A DNA stretch of 32,015 nucleotides, taken from Chara braunii (lineage: Eukaryota > Streptophyta > Charophyceae > Charales > Characeae). The DNA is taken from NCBI GenBank assembly GCA_003427395.1, contig BFEA01000192.1:1288263-1320277 (forward strand), in the 5' to 3' direction. The notes beneath the pieces were generated by a model that ran no database searches, was not told where the DNA came from, and saw only the letters and a list, made by a program, of their open reading frames with translations. Position numbers and translations under genes: made by a program. Positions 7,093 to 15,904 of the stretch are shown here, in pieces (position 1 is the first letter of the stretch; the number at the start of each line of letters is the position of its first letter).

Positions 7093-8199
7093 TGCAAGGA
7101 ATATGAGCGAGAACGATAAACAGAAAACCAAATTGCAAAATCACGCAGTAGTCCAGATAGTCATGTAACCAGCAGAGAGCTCACATATACCAAGATTCCA
7201 TCCAAATAACTGAGATACAACGAACTCGTGAGCCAATATCTAAGCCCTCAGGCCACACCGACGCAGTATGGCGCCCAGCGCCCAGCCTACTCTACTTATC
7301 CTATCTAGCCTATCTACATACATGCAACCGGCTCACTTCGATGACGAAGACCAATGTACATGACGTTAACACCAATGACGACCTCCCACATACACCAGAT
7401 ACATTCTCTCAAATCCCCTCATCAGACCTTGCCCACCCACAACTGCGCCTCCTTCCCTGAAGACCACTATCACCTCATCACTTGCCCGCACCCCTGCAGC
7501 CCGCATACGGCCGCTTGGCGCCCCACCCCCCTGCACCGCCCAGCACCTCTTAGCGCCCGCGTGCGCCCCAGCCAGCATTAGCGCATGCAGACACTTGCGC
7601 TCTATCGCATCAGAGTGTCCGCAATACGTGCCTAGACCAGACTGCCTCACCCTGGCTGGCCTCCTCGCTATATGGGAGTCACTGCCTTGCTGCTGGCCTG
7701 TCTGGGCCTGGCCAAGGAAGTTTCCAGTCGCTTCCGGTCGGGCCCCAGTGTCTGTACCCAGGCCAAAGTCTACAGTTCAGGGCCTGGGCCCTTTTCAGTT
7801 GAGCACACCAAGGATTCTCCAGGCTCCAAGTGTTTGCTGTGTTTGCATTGGCCCGCGGGGTAGGTGTGACGACAATGCTGCATTCTCATTGGCCCGCGGC
7901 CACTTCGCGTTGTGTCGGCCTCACGCTGTGTGTGCCCAGGGAGCAACCACCTGCAACCTGAGCTCAATTGCTTGACGCAGCTGCTGCTTCTGGATAGAGC
8001 CCAGGGTGAGGCCCAGGTTGTACTTCAACCAACTGGCATTCAGCAACTGTCTGATACCCACATTGGTAAACGCTGAGATAAGGGCCTCTCGTGGATATTC
8101 AGGCCTGTCTTCACTTAGGGCGGGCACAAGGCTTGCTGACGGCCACAGTCCAGAACATATTCATGTTGTCTAGGGCCCCACGAGGACACATTCCTCACA
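7093..8199 (-). mobile_element. Solo LTR of the chromovirus-type family
   Basis: On the plus strand the block begins TGCAAGGAATATGAGC and ends CATTCCTCACA, so it has TG..CA termini. Internal landmarks are shared with the LTRs at 14876, 21547 and 27492: GTCCAGATAGTC, GCGCCCAGCGCCCAGCCTAC, CAACCAACTGGC, and CACTTAGGGCGGGCAC. No PBS or polypurine tract flanks it. A possible short duplication GAAA is present on both sides (7089-7092 and 8200-8203). A solo LTR typically results from recombination between an element's two LTRs. It is strongly diverged, so old. Confidence 0.75.
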
Positions 8200-8315
8200 G
8201 AAAAGTTCGCGCAGCCACGGCCAACGAGGCCTACCTCGCGGCCTGGTTTTTGGGTTTTCTTTTTTTGGTCAAAATACAAGTGAAAAAAACACGGGAATTT
8301 TTTTTAAATGGACCT

Positions 8316-8410
8316 GAAGTTTCGATTAATTTGCGTCATGCCCCTCTGACTGCCAACTTACCGTGTCCTGCCCCTTTGACAACATATGATGTTTCCGGAA
8401 AACCCCTGGT
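8316..8410. repeat. Left arm of a diverged inverted repeat
   Basis: GAAGTTTCGAT...CATGCCCCTCTGAC...AACTTACC matches the reverse complement of 9387-9482 with substitutions. The arms enclose about 1 kb that contains the (CT)n(CA)n minisatellite. It may be the terminal inverted repeat of a non-autonomous DNA element or two inverted copies of a dispersed repeat. No transposase frame lies between the arms. Confidence 0.65.
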
Positions 8411-8561
8411 GTCGTTTGGGCCTGACAGTTTTCCATGTGCCCTTACTGGTACCATACACCTTTCCAGCATCCCCCTGTCGCAGTTGTTGACACTCGCAGT
8501 CCTTCCCCTGGGGCCCCGGAGAGGTGCTACCAGGGCATATCAGAAATTTCCAGTAGCGTGA

Positions 8562-8621
8562 GGCCAGCCGTGGGGTCGGACACTTACCTGTTGGCCGGTG
8601 CGTTGCTCATCCTATCGATGG

Positions 8622-8695
<74 letters not shown>

Positions 8696-8852
8696 CAAAC
8701 ACACACACAAACAAACGTGTGGCAGTGTATATTTCCATGTTCTAGCGGTAGATTCATTCAATTTGCTCATCCTATCGATCGAAGTGGCGTGGGGCCAGCC
8801 GTGGGGTTGGAGGCTTACCTGTTCGACAGTGCGTTGCTCATCCTATAGATGG

Positions 8853-8897
<45 letters not shown>

Positions 8898-9033
8898 ACA
8901 CACACAAGAAGTGTGGCAGTGTATATTTCCATGTTCTAGCAGAAGATTCATTCGATTTTGCTGATCCTATCGATGGAAGTAGAGCAAGGCCAGCCGTGGG
9001 GTTGGAGACTGACCTGTTGGCCGGTGCATTGAT

Positions 9034-9115
<82 letters not shown>
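8562..9115. repeat. Minisatellite with (CT)n(CA)n cores, three units
   Basis: GGCCAGCCGTGGGG starts at 8562, 8793 and 8988. Each unit continues with GGA..ACTTACCTG-like sequence, then GCGTTGCTCATCCTAT, a CT run, and a CA run or its remnant. The spacers also share TTTCCATGTTCTAGC and GATTCATTC. Unit lengths of 231 and 195 bp differ mainly in microsatellite length. A related array lies at 1.9-2.2 kb in the opposite orientation. Not coding. Confidence 0.88.
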
Positions 9116-9120
<5 letters not shown>

Positions 9121-9386
9121 GCTGACCTTTCCACAGTAGGCCAACGAACTCGAAGGCAGTGAAGTCGGATGCCAACTCTAACCAGCGAAAGTGACGAGAC
9201 CGACTGCTGCACCATTTTTCCGTGCCGGTGCGTCAAAAACCAACCATCTGGAATTCGAATTCCCTCCACCACTGCTGCAAGGGCATCACGAAAAGATGCA
9301 TGCCCCTCGTGAGAACATTTCGAGGATGGACCGACGAAACGCCACCAGCGGTCCAGTAATGGCATAGTGGAAAGTTACGCCCCATG

Positions 9387-9482
9387 CTGACAGGGGCCTG
9401 CGGAAAACATTCGAGGCCCCAAGGGCACAACAGGGTAAGTCGGCTGTCAGAGGGGCATGTTGTGCATTCATCGAAACTTGAG
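9387..9482. repeat. Right arm of the diverged inverted repeat
   Basis: Read on the minus strand it gives CCCCTCAAGTTTCGAT...CATGCCCCTCTGACAGCC...ACTTACC, matching 8316-8410. Between 9116 and 9386 there is only low-information sequence with no recognised gene. Confidence 0.65.
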
Positions 9483-9496
9483 GGGCAATAGAAGGA

Positions 9497-9790
9497 GGAT
9501 TTCTTCTTCTTCTCTGCGTTTTTTTTTTTTCTTTTTCTTGTTGTTTTTCTTCTTCTCTACTGCTTTTTTTCTCTTCTTATTTTTCTTCTTCTTCTTCCTT
9601 GCTTTCTTTTTTTCCCCTTCATCTTGTTCTTCTTCGTCTTCTTTCTGGTTATCTTGTCCATTTTGTTCTTCTTATTCTTCTTTGCTGCTTCATCATCTCC
9701 TTCTTTTTGTTCTTTTTTTTCTTTTTTGCTTCTTTATCTTCTATTTGTTCTTCTTTTTCCTCTTTGCTGTTTCTCTCTTTTTTCTTCTTC
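9497..9790. repeat. (TTC)n-rich homopyrimidine tract
   Basis: About 290 bp is almost purely T and C on the plus strand, with imperfect TTC/TTCTT units. Phe/Ser/Leu-rich translations are spurious. Such mirror-like pyrimidine tracts can adopt triplex structures; that is general knowledge, not shown here. Confidence 0.88.
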
Positions 9791-9818
9791 GGGCAATTCG
9801 GTGCCGATGGTCAGACAC

Positions 9819-9823
<5 letters not shown>

Positions 9824-9866
<43 letters not shown>

Positions 9867-9940
9867 AGATGATAGATAGATAGAGAGAGAGAGACCAAGA
9901 GAGAGACACAGAGAAAAGAGAGGGAGAGAGAGAGAGGGCT
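9824..9940. repeat. (GA)n and GATA-type purine tract
   Basis: AG repeats are interrupted by ACACAGAT and GATAGATA segments. The tract lies between two pyrimidine tracts (9497-9790 and 9990-10075), so a transcript could fold back on itself over long distances. Confidence 0.85.
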
Positions 9941-9989
9941 GCCATGTGGCAGCTCGCCAGCAATCGCCCCACAGTGGTCCGAAAGAGAG

Positions 9990-10075
9990 ACTTTTTTTCT
10001 TTCTTTTTTTCTTCTTCCTTCTTCTTCTTCATCATCATCTTTGCTTTTTTTTTTTTTTTTTAATCTTGTTCTTCT
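9990..10075. repeat. Second homopyrimidine tract
   Basis: TTTC and TTC units with a 17-T run and a TCATCATCATC segment. No gene is seen between here and about 10830 apart from the inverted repeat at 10338-10393 and duplicated GGTCGTAGCTG motifs near 10290-10330. Confidence 0.8.
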
Positions 10076-10337
10076 TATTGAAACGATATTCACGTGTTAG
10101 CAGTAGCGAATGCAGATCCCAGGGTCCGATCCCTAGTTCTTACCTTGCCTGTGTACAGTATCTGTGTCAACCCCGAGAGTTGAACCCGTGACCTGTGTAT
10201 TCACAACAGTTAATAGGCTGTCGTAGGTCTGTAGGTGGTAGGGGTTCGATCTGTAGACCTGTTGGATAGAGGTCTTAGTGAGGCCTAGAGGTCGTAGCTG
10301 TAGGTCTCCTCGAGGTCAAGGTCGTAGCTGCTGCAGT

Positions 10338-10393
10338 ATTCGAAAGGCCAAGTCTGCAGCCTTCCGGAGGGTCCTAGCGGTGGCCTTTCGAAT
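10338..10393. repeat. Inverted repeat with 13-bp perfect arms
   Basis: ATTCGAAAGGCCA (10338-10350) is exactly complementary to TGGCCTTTCGAAT (10381-10393), with a 30-nt loop. No T run follows it, so a terminator is not claimed. Confidence 0.85.
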
Positions 10394-10836
10394 TTTTGCT
10401 CACGTTTAGACAGAGGCAAGTGGGCAAGCGGTGAGCCAACTGCGGTACGTCGGCAGTGCAACTGCATTGAGTTGGCAATGCAAACCCATGCAGTCAGCGG
10501 TACCGGTCCCAGTCAGTCACAGTCCAGTCAAGCAAGTACCGTGTGGGACTGTGTGCACCAGGGGCATGGGAAAGGGGCAGACCAACGAGCTACAGAAGTA
10601 CAAATCAAGAGGCAGCGCCCAGCCATTGATTCATTCCTGTGTAAGCCATGCAGAAGCGCTGCTTGAGCAACTTGTGCGAGGTGGTCTGCAGAGCGCCCGA
10701 AGACGAAGTGGGCAGAGTTGAGGTTGTGTAGCTATAGCCAGCACGGTTGAGTGGCCATAGCCGCCGTAGGTGATAGGTGATTGAAGTGTGTGCGTGTGTG
10801 TGATACAGTGTGTCGCGTGTGGGATATCCAGGGTGA

Positions 10837-11600
10837 TTGTTGCATACTACTGAATACAGGGACAAGAATCACCTGATCCTTACTTTAGATGAGGGTGGTA
10901 CGGATGAAGCCCCCTACAGTCAGATTGAGTGGGGGCTCACGGAAGATGATAGTAGTTTGAGTCAAGGGAGGATGTACGCTGTTGTCGCGGCTGGAGGGAG
11001 GCCACAAGGTAGAGGAGATGGCCAGTAACAAGCTGGGCCGGGCCATGGGAGATCGAGGTCCGGGCGCACAGGGGGTTGGCGAACAAAGGAACCGCCAAGA
11101 GGGAGGTAGGGGTCAAGGTCCCCTGCCGAATCCTTCGGGTCCCAGTTGATCCCCACAGCGGAGAGGTGGAGGTTCACCTCAGAGGAGAGGAGGTTGGCAC
11201 CCAGGTTGGCCACAAGGCTGGCCATGGGAAGATTTCGGCTTAGACTAGCGTGTGTGGCAACAGCGAATGGAGTGGGGCAGTGCATTTACTGCGGTGACCC
11301 TGCCCATATTATCAAATATTGCCCAAAATATAAGGAAGCTTGTTTCGCCGTCGAAGGGTCAAAAGGCAGCCGTCGGTAGGGGTCGCAACTGCCCCTACCA
11401 CTAGGCCATGTGGGGAAGTGTGAGCGCACCGCCAGGAAACTCCCACACCACATGAGCCTATGGCAGAGGTTGCAGGCCAGCGCCTAGTTAGCTGTCCAGA
11501 GACTGCCTGTGTTAGAGTCTCTCCAGGCACTTCCCTCACCTATCTGGCAGAAGATTTGAAGGAGAGGATGCCGGCCTGGGCCAAAATGAAGAAAGAGAGT
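10837..11600 (+). pseudogene. Decayed Ty3/gypsy gag region with CCHC zinc knuckle
   Basis: The plus-strand frames are short and broken. The clearest piece (11146-11379) contains a Cys-X2-Cys-X4-His-X4-Cys zinc knuckle reading C-I-Y-C-G-D-P-A-H-I-I-K-Y-C at about 11284-11325, the nucleic-acid-binding motif of retroelement Gag. It lies about 300 bp before an aspartic protease in the same orientation, which is the normal Gag-Pol order. The matrix/capsid part is not recognisable. The first frame (10837-11028) is acidic then Gly/Arg-rich and may be linker sequence. Confidence 0.65.
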
Positions 11601-11615
11601 AAATGACAACTAGTT

Positions 11616-12026
11616 TTGGTAGATTTAGAAGTTTTCAGGAGCACAGTGGGGGCCCTTACAGATACAGGGACTACCCATAGTTATATCGGTCGTAGAGCGT
11701 TGAAAAAGTTGAGGCTAGGTCTGAAAGTCCATAAATTGGAAGACCCCATAGTCAGTATCCTCGCAGACAATCGCACGATGCGTGTCGAAGATTACGTAGA
11801 AGGATTCCAAGCGTATCTTCGCTTAGAAAAGCATGGGAAGTTGAAGAAAGTTCTCCATTCCCGAACTCCCCTCGTAGAAGACAACCTCCCTTTCGATGTA
11901 GTCGTAGGTATGGACTGGGGAGAGGCAGCAGGGGCCACACTCCACTTAAGAGAGCATGAGTGTAGGCTCCCTAGTTCATTGGGCGAGGTCAAGGCTGCCC
12001 GTCTGTTCCATTTGTCAAGAGTGTGA
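11616..12026 (+). pseudogene. Ty3/gypsy aspartic protease domain
   Basis: The reading holds the active-site motif A-L-T-D-T-G-T-T-H-S-Y-I-G near the start. The second conserved protease signature, P-F-D-V-V-V-G-M-D-W, follows about 70 residues later. Together these define a retropepsin-type domain that would process Gag-Pol. The frame ends where AT-rich organelle-like DNA begins (about 12027). The matching reverse transcriptase resumes at about 13676 in the same strand, so the pol gene appears interrupted. Confidence 0.8.
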
Positions 12027-12315
12027 CACATGAACTACAAAAAAAAACGCTATTTGAAAATAGTCTCAATGGCATCTTATGTAATTTAAATTCAATTAAA
12101 AAAGGCAGATTTTCAAACATGCAAAACGTCAAAGAAAATTTAGGATTCAATAATTTCATCTCAAAGATCCAACGTTGTTGAAATTTAGCATCTTTGAAAA
12201 GCAACATCGTTTTTCTTAGCATACTTTGAAACTTCCAAAGCAGGTTTTAAAAAAAAGAAGTTTAGCCATATATCAAATCAAGTCATTAGAGATCAAAAAC
12301 GTAGATTGCTCGTAG

Positions 12316-12681
12316 CTAAATATTTGAATTAAAACGCACGAAACTAGTCATAATGTCTACTTTCAACCAGGCCTTAATCTGATTCCTCGTCACAGGATAT
12401 GTGTCTAGCTTTTCCAAGAGGCCCGAAGTGCTGATTCGATCAAAGCATTTTGCAATGTCGGCGCCAAGCACATATTTGGCTCGAATGGCTCTAGCCAGAG
12501 CTTCCGTGGCATCTTGACAACTACGTCCTAGCCTAAATCCATAAGAGTGAGGTTCAAAACAGGCTTCCCATTTGGGTCCTAGAACCATTTTAGCCAATGC
12601 CTGTTTTACTCGATCTGCAACAAAAAGGAAGTTGTTCCGTCCCGTCCAAGTTCGGCCATCGAACTCAGTCCAAAGATCCAA
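12316..12681 (-). pseudogene. Group II intron reverse transcriptase, N-terminal half
   Basis: The minus-strand frame contains V-A-D-R-V-K-Q-A-L-A, then H-S-Y-G-F-R-L-G-R-S-C-Q-D-A, the conserved RT fingers motif, and Y-V-L-G-A-D-I-A-K-C-F-D-R-I with the first catalytic Asp region of the palm. It ends after A-W-L-K-V-D-I-M with an unrelated short tail. This is the RT type encoded in organellar and bacterial group II introns, where it supports splicing and mobility. The maturase X and endonuclease domains are absent and no intact intron ends were found, so it is a fragment. Confidence 0.82.
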
Positions 12682-13142
12682 TATTAAATTCCCCCTAGAC
12701 GGGAGTTGTCTCTATGTCGTAGAATGAAATCTGCGTTGTGCAAATGCATAGACCCTTTCCCCATTACTGATGAGATTGTCAGTGCTTTCCTATTACTAGG
12801 TCCCTTTCGGGTTAGGCAGGTACTATGGGTCCTTTGACTTCCAATAGGTACATCAAACAAACCAGTTGGATCTCGCCGGTAACACCTATCTTCGCAGCGA
12901 GTTCTTCACTACGAGTATCTTCAACGGCGTTGAATAAGTCGTGTTCGTCTCGTTGTGGAATTCTACAACGTCTCATTTATTTAACATAATCAAGTTATTG
13001 TATTTTGTATTTATTGTATTTTTCACTTGATGTAGTTTTGTTTATTTATTTTCCTATACCATATTTATATATGAAGAAATCATATAGATCAATAAATTAT
13101 AGTGGATTTCTTCTTTATTGTCTTGTATTTATAAATAAATGC

Positions 13143-13345
13143 AATAATGAACGTCTTCCCAAACCCCACATTCTGATCGTGGACTAGAGCTACTAGAAAA
13201 TCATCTGCAAAGCGAATGTAATGCATCCTTCGATTCCAATGCGTGGGATTCAACCTTGTAATATTCACGAATAGTTGTTTCTATAAAGTGGTCGAGTTCA
13301 TTAAGGTATATATTTGATAGTAGGGGAGAGTATTTAGAAAGGGGA
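13143..13345 (-). pseudogene. Group II intron reverse transcriptase, central fragment with FADD
   Basis: On the minus strand [17 protein letters not shown] is read first. After a frame change near 13250 the sequence reads W-N-R-R-M-H-Y-I-R-F-A-D-D-F-L-V-A-L. F-A-D-D (13200-13211) is the RT catalytic box, the Y/F-A-D-D form usual for group II introns. In a normal protein this part follows the N-terminal half. Here it lies upstream of it on the minus strand, so the order is reversed. Confidence 0.75.
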
Positions 13346-13478
13346 TTCCACAAGGATCTAACACATCAATACCTTTTGAAGGCCAAATAGCTCCAATTTC
13401 TACGGTAGGCGCCAGACTTGAATGAAAGAAAGCCCAAAACAAAGCTACAAAAAACATTACTTCTAACACAATGCTCAT
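13337..13478 (-). pseudogene. cox3: Mitochondrial cytochrome c oxidase subunit 3 fragment
   Basis: The minus-strand frame reads [20 protein letters not shown], followed by [17 protein letters not shown] and G-I-P-F-L-N-T-L. This is the highly conserved middle segment of plant-type COX3, an inner-membrane subunit of respiratory complex IV. Only about 47 of some 265 residues are present. A Trp-to-Cys change (D-P-C-G, usually D-P-W) is visible. Directly after N-T-L the frame runs into intron RT sequence, so this is a nuclear mitochondrial fragment, not a working gene. Confidence 0.88.
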
Positions 13479-13675
13479 GCTTTTTTTGCGCCTTGGTTAT
13501 TGATTTTGGGTACTGTTCAAATAATATATGCAGCTTCCGTCTGTTTATCTCAAAAGAACTTACCACATTTCTACTTTTTAGGCAAGCTAATTGTATTACT
13601 TGGTAATTCTTGTTTAACAACTTTACTTTCAATACGATGGATTTGTCTCAGTGCTCCCGCGTTCGTGCGGTTAAT

Positions 13676-14503
13676 GAGAAAGGAGCAATTAGAGGAGCAG
13701 GTCTTTGTAGCCTGTATGCATGTCACTGAGCCTAGAAAGGATGAGCCAATGGACCATACCATTGCCAAGGAGAGCCGCCGACAAGAGTAGTGCCCTGGCC
13801 GATCCAGCATCGTATACAGCTAGAGCCTCGCAGTAGGACTCCTAAGGGAGCAATGTACAGGATGTCCCCAAAGCAGTTGGACGAGCTCCTCGAAAAAGGT
13901 TGGATTAGGCCCAGTTCGTCTCCTTTTGGAGCACCGATGTTGTTCGTCCCCAAAAAAGAGGGAGAGTTACGTATGTGTATAGACTATAAGGGTATGAATG
14001 TGATCACAGTGAAGAATGTTGAGCCGCTGCCTAAGGATAGAGGATCTCCTGGATCGAGTGCAGGGCTGCAGGTATTTTTCGAAGATAGATTTGAAGTTCG
14101 GGTATCATCTGATAGAGGTTCATCCTGATGACCACTACAAGACTGCCTTCCGGATTAGATATGGGCATTACGAGTTCATAGTGATGCCCTTTGGACTGAC
14201 CAATACGCAACATTTCAGCATTGTATGAATGTGTTTTGGCCTTGGTTAGATAGATTCGTCCTAGTTTATTTAGACGGTATCTTAGTTTTCAGTAGGACCC
14301 TCCAAGAGCATCAGGGTCATTTGAGGCAGGTCTTGGAGAAGCTTAGAGAGGCTAACTTCAAGATCAATATGAAGAAGTGTGAGTGGGCCAAGACACAAGT
14401 TTTGTACCTGGGCCATGTATTAGACGGAGATGGGATTGAGCTTGAAGACAACAAGATAGCGGCGATTCGAGATTGGCCAACGCCCCGCACTCTCAAGACA
14501 TAA
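13676..14503 (+). pseudogene. Ty3/gypsy reverse transcriptase, frameshifted and mutated
   Basis: The plus strand resumes the gypsy pol: R-K-E-Q-L-E-E-Q-V linker, then L-D-E-L-L-E-K-G-W-I-R-P, L-R-M-C-I-D-Y-K-G-M-N, and after a frameshift near 14030 D-L-K-F-G-Y-H-L-I. Then comes V-M-P-F-G-L-T-N, a second break near 14225, and L-V-Y-L-D-G-I-L-V-F-S, Y-L-G-H-V-L-D and I-R-D-W-P-T-P. The catalytic box is Y-L-D-G instead of Y-x-D-D, so a metal-binding Asp is lost. It ends abruptly at 14503 by joining minus-strand retroelement leader sequence. RNase H and integrase are absent. Confidence 0.85.
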
Positions 14504-14860
14504 CTCACTTCCTCACAGTAAGAAGCAATGAAGAGGGGTAGATAAGGAAGAGAGCAATGTACCTCATAAATGCTGCCCACAACCACAGATTTCTCACCGG
14601 CAACCTATGTGCAGTTATGATGACCGGTCTTTGCCTCGGCACAACCAACAGCACAATGAGGTTCCACCTCGGCTTAATATGCCACATCACCGAGCTCTCA
14701 TCATCCAGCATACACCCCGTATGTCACCACATAGCTCCCTGGCGCGGCCACTCTACCCTGGGCCGCCTAATGTTCAACGCCAATGCCTTCTCACTGCCCC
14801 ACACCTCATGCGAAGCACCAATAGCTATTGCCAAGAACCAATGAAGCGCAATACGAACCC
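14491..14860 (-). mobile_element. Leader remnant of a truncated minus-strand element
   Basis: This stretch matches 21166-21531 and more weakly 27047-27476, the leaders of the two other elements. It starts in CTCTCAAGACA, shared with the end of the plus-strand RT frame. In element polarity it would follow LTR1 and its PBS, but no gag follows. LTR1 therefore also acted as the 5' LTR of a third element whose body is gone. Confidence 0.75.
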
Positions 14861-14872
14861 GCTCCGATACCA
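14861..14872 (-). promoter_or_regulatory. Primer-binding site (initiator tRNA-Met type)
   Basis: The minus strand reads TGGTATCGGAGC three bases after the LTR end. It is complementary to the 3' end of plant initiator tRNA-Met (canonical TGGTATCAGAGC) apart from one base. It would prime minus-strand DNA synthesis. Confidence 0.85.
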
Positions 14873-14875
14873 AAT

Positions 14876-15864
14876 TGCAAGGAAAATAAGCAACAGCAAG
14901 ATGACAATTCCAGATTACACCATCACATTGAAAGCCAGATAGTCGCACCATGTCCAGAAAGCAGCATTGCACCAATAATACACAAATGGAGAGCATACTC
15001 TCTCCTCATCAACACGAGTCCAGCATCAACACGAGTCCAGTCCCTTCACTCTCCTACTTAGCGTTCAGCGCCCAGCCTACTCCTAACACAGCTACTACAG
15101 CCTACTAATTAACAATGCAACTGTTGACATCAGCAACAACCCGAAGTACTTGAAGATGTCGCCCATGCAGACCATCGCCAATACAAGGTAAGTGCCCTCA
15201 CATCATCCTCATCATCATCCCTCACCTATCCCCTGTCTTTACTCCCACTTATGTCCTCTCTTACACTCAAAGACCACTCCTGCGCCTCACTGTAGTCCAA
15301 GCCCACCAGCTATGGTGGTTGGGCTATGGCGCTGCCCTCAGCAGCGCCCTTCATCCCTACACAACCGCACGTGCCGCACCTCGCCTTTTAGCGCCAGCCA
15401 ACAGCCACGAGCTCTTGCTTTAGCAGCGCTGCCGCTAGCATGCGAGTGCCTAAATGAGGCTGCCAAGGGTGACCTCTTTCCTTTATGGAAAGAGCGGCCT
15501 GCTCGTGAAGCCTGGCTGCACTGGCCTGGGCCCAGAAGCTTCCGAAGGCTGCAAAAGGCTGCCTGTGTACAGCAGCTACTAGGTTGTTGGGCCTCGTTTG
15601 GTTGGCCGCCCAACTGTCTCTGTATGAGGTTGCGAATCATGCCCAGGGCCTGCATTCTTTGGAAAAAGCCCGGAAGGCCGTGGAAATGTATTTGTTGCCC
15701 GCCCTGAGTTTCTCTCAACCAACTGGCGCGTCGCAATTACCTGGATCCCAAATATGAAATTGACAGTCGAGGGCCTCTTGCAATATGTCAAGCCCGCCTT
15801 CACTTAGGGCGGGCAATGCTGCAAACAAGGCCCCATAGGCCTACCGAGGACCCTCATCCTCGCA
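14876..15864 (-). mobile_element. LTR1 (3' LTR of element 1)
   Basis: A 989-bp LTR. On the minus strand it starts TGCGAGGATGAGG directly after a polypurine tract and ends TTTTCCTTGCA, three bases before a PBS. It aligns with LTR2 (21547-22405) over most of its length with scattered differences, and more distantly with LTR3 and the solo LTR. It is bordered by a PBS on one side and a PPT on the other, so it is shared by two tandem elements. Confidence 0.85.
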
Positions 15865-15880
15865 TCCCCTCCTCCTTTAC
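15865..15880 (-). promoter_or_regulatory. Polypurine tract of element 1
   Basis: The minus strand reads AAAGGAGGAGGGGA immediately before the TG of LTR1. This is the expected position and composition of the plus-strand DNA primer. It lies 25 bp past the end of the chromodomain reading. Confidence 0.85.
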
Positions 15881-15904
15881 TTCGTGAGTCCTCTGAGAAG
15901 TCTC

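Larger units (their letters stand above)
12030..13675. other. Organelle-derived (mitochondrial-type) insertion
   Basis: About 1.6 kb, markedly more AT-rich than its flanks, separates the protease and RT parts of one plus-strand gypsy element. It contains a mitochondrial cox3 fragment and two group II intron RT fragments, all on the minus strand. The parts 12030-12315, 12700-13130 and 13480-13675 have no recognised gene. 12970-13140 is especially AT-rich. Exact borders and any target duplication could not be fixed by eye. Confidence 0.75.

Noticed and set aside
10090-10200. tRNA-like B-box motifs (GGGTCCGATCCCTAG; GGGTTCAACTC on the minus strand)
   Set aside because: No matching A box, acceptor stem or anticodon arm could be folded around them. 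Short T-arm-like matches are common by chance.
12316-12681. Intact mobile group II intron
   Set aside because: Only the RT N-terminal half is present here, the remaining RT piece is out of order, and no domain V/VI or intron boundary was identified.
15192-15707. 171-codon plus-strand frame inside LTR1
   Set aside because: It lies wholly within the LTR, antisense to the element. The LTR2 equivalent is broken and no domain is visible.
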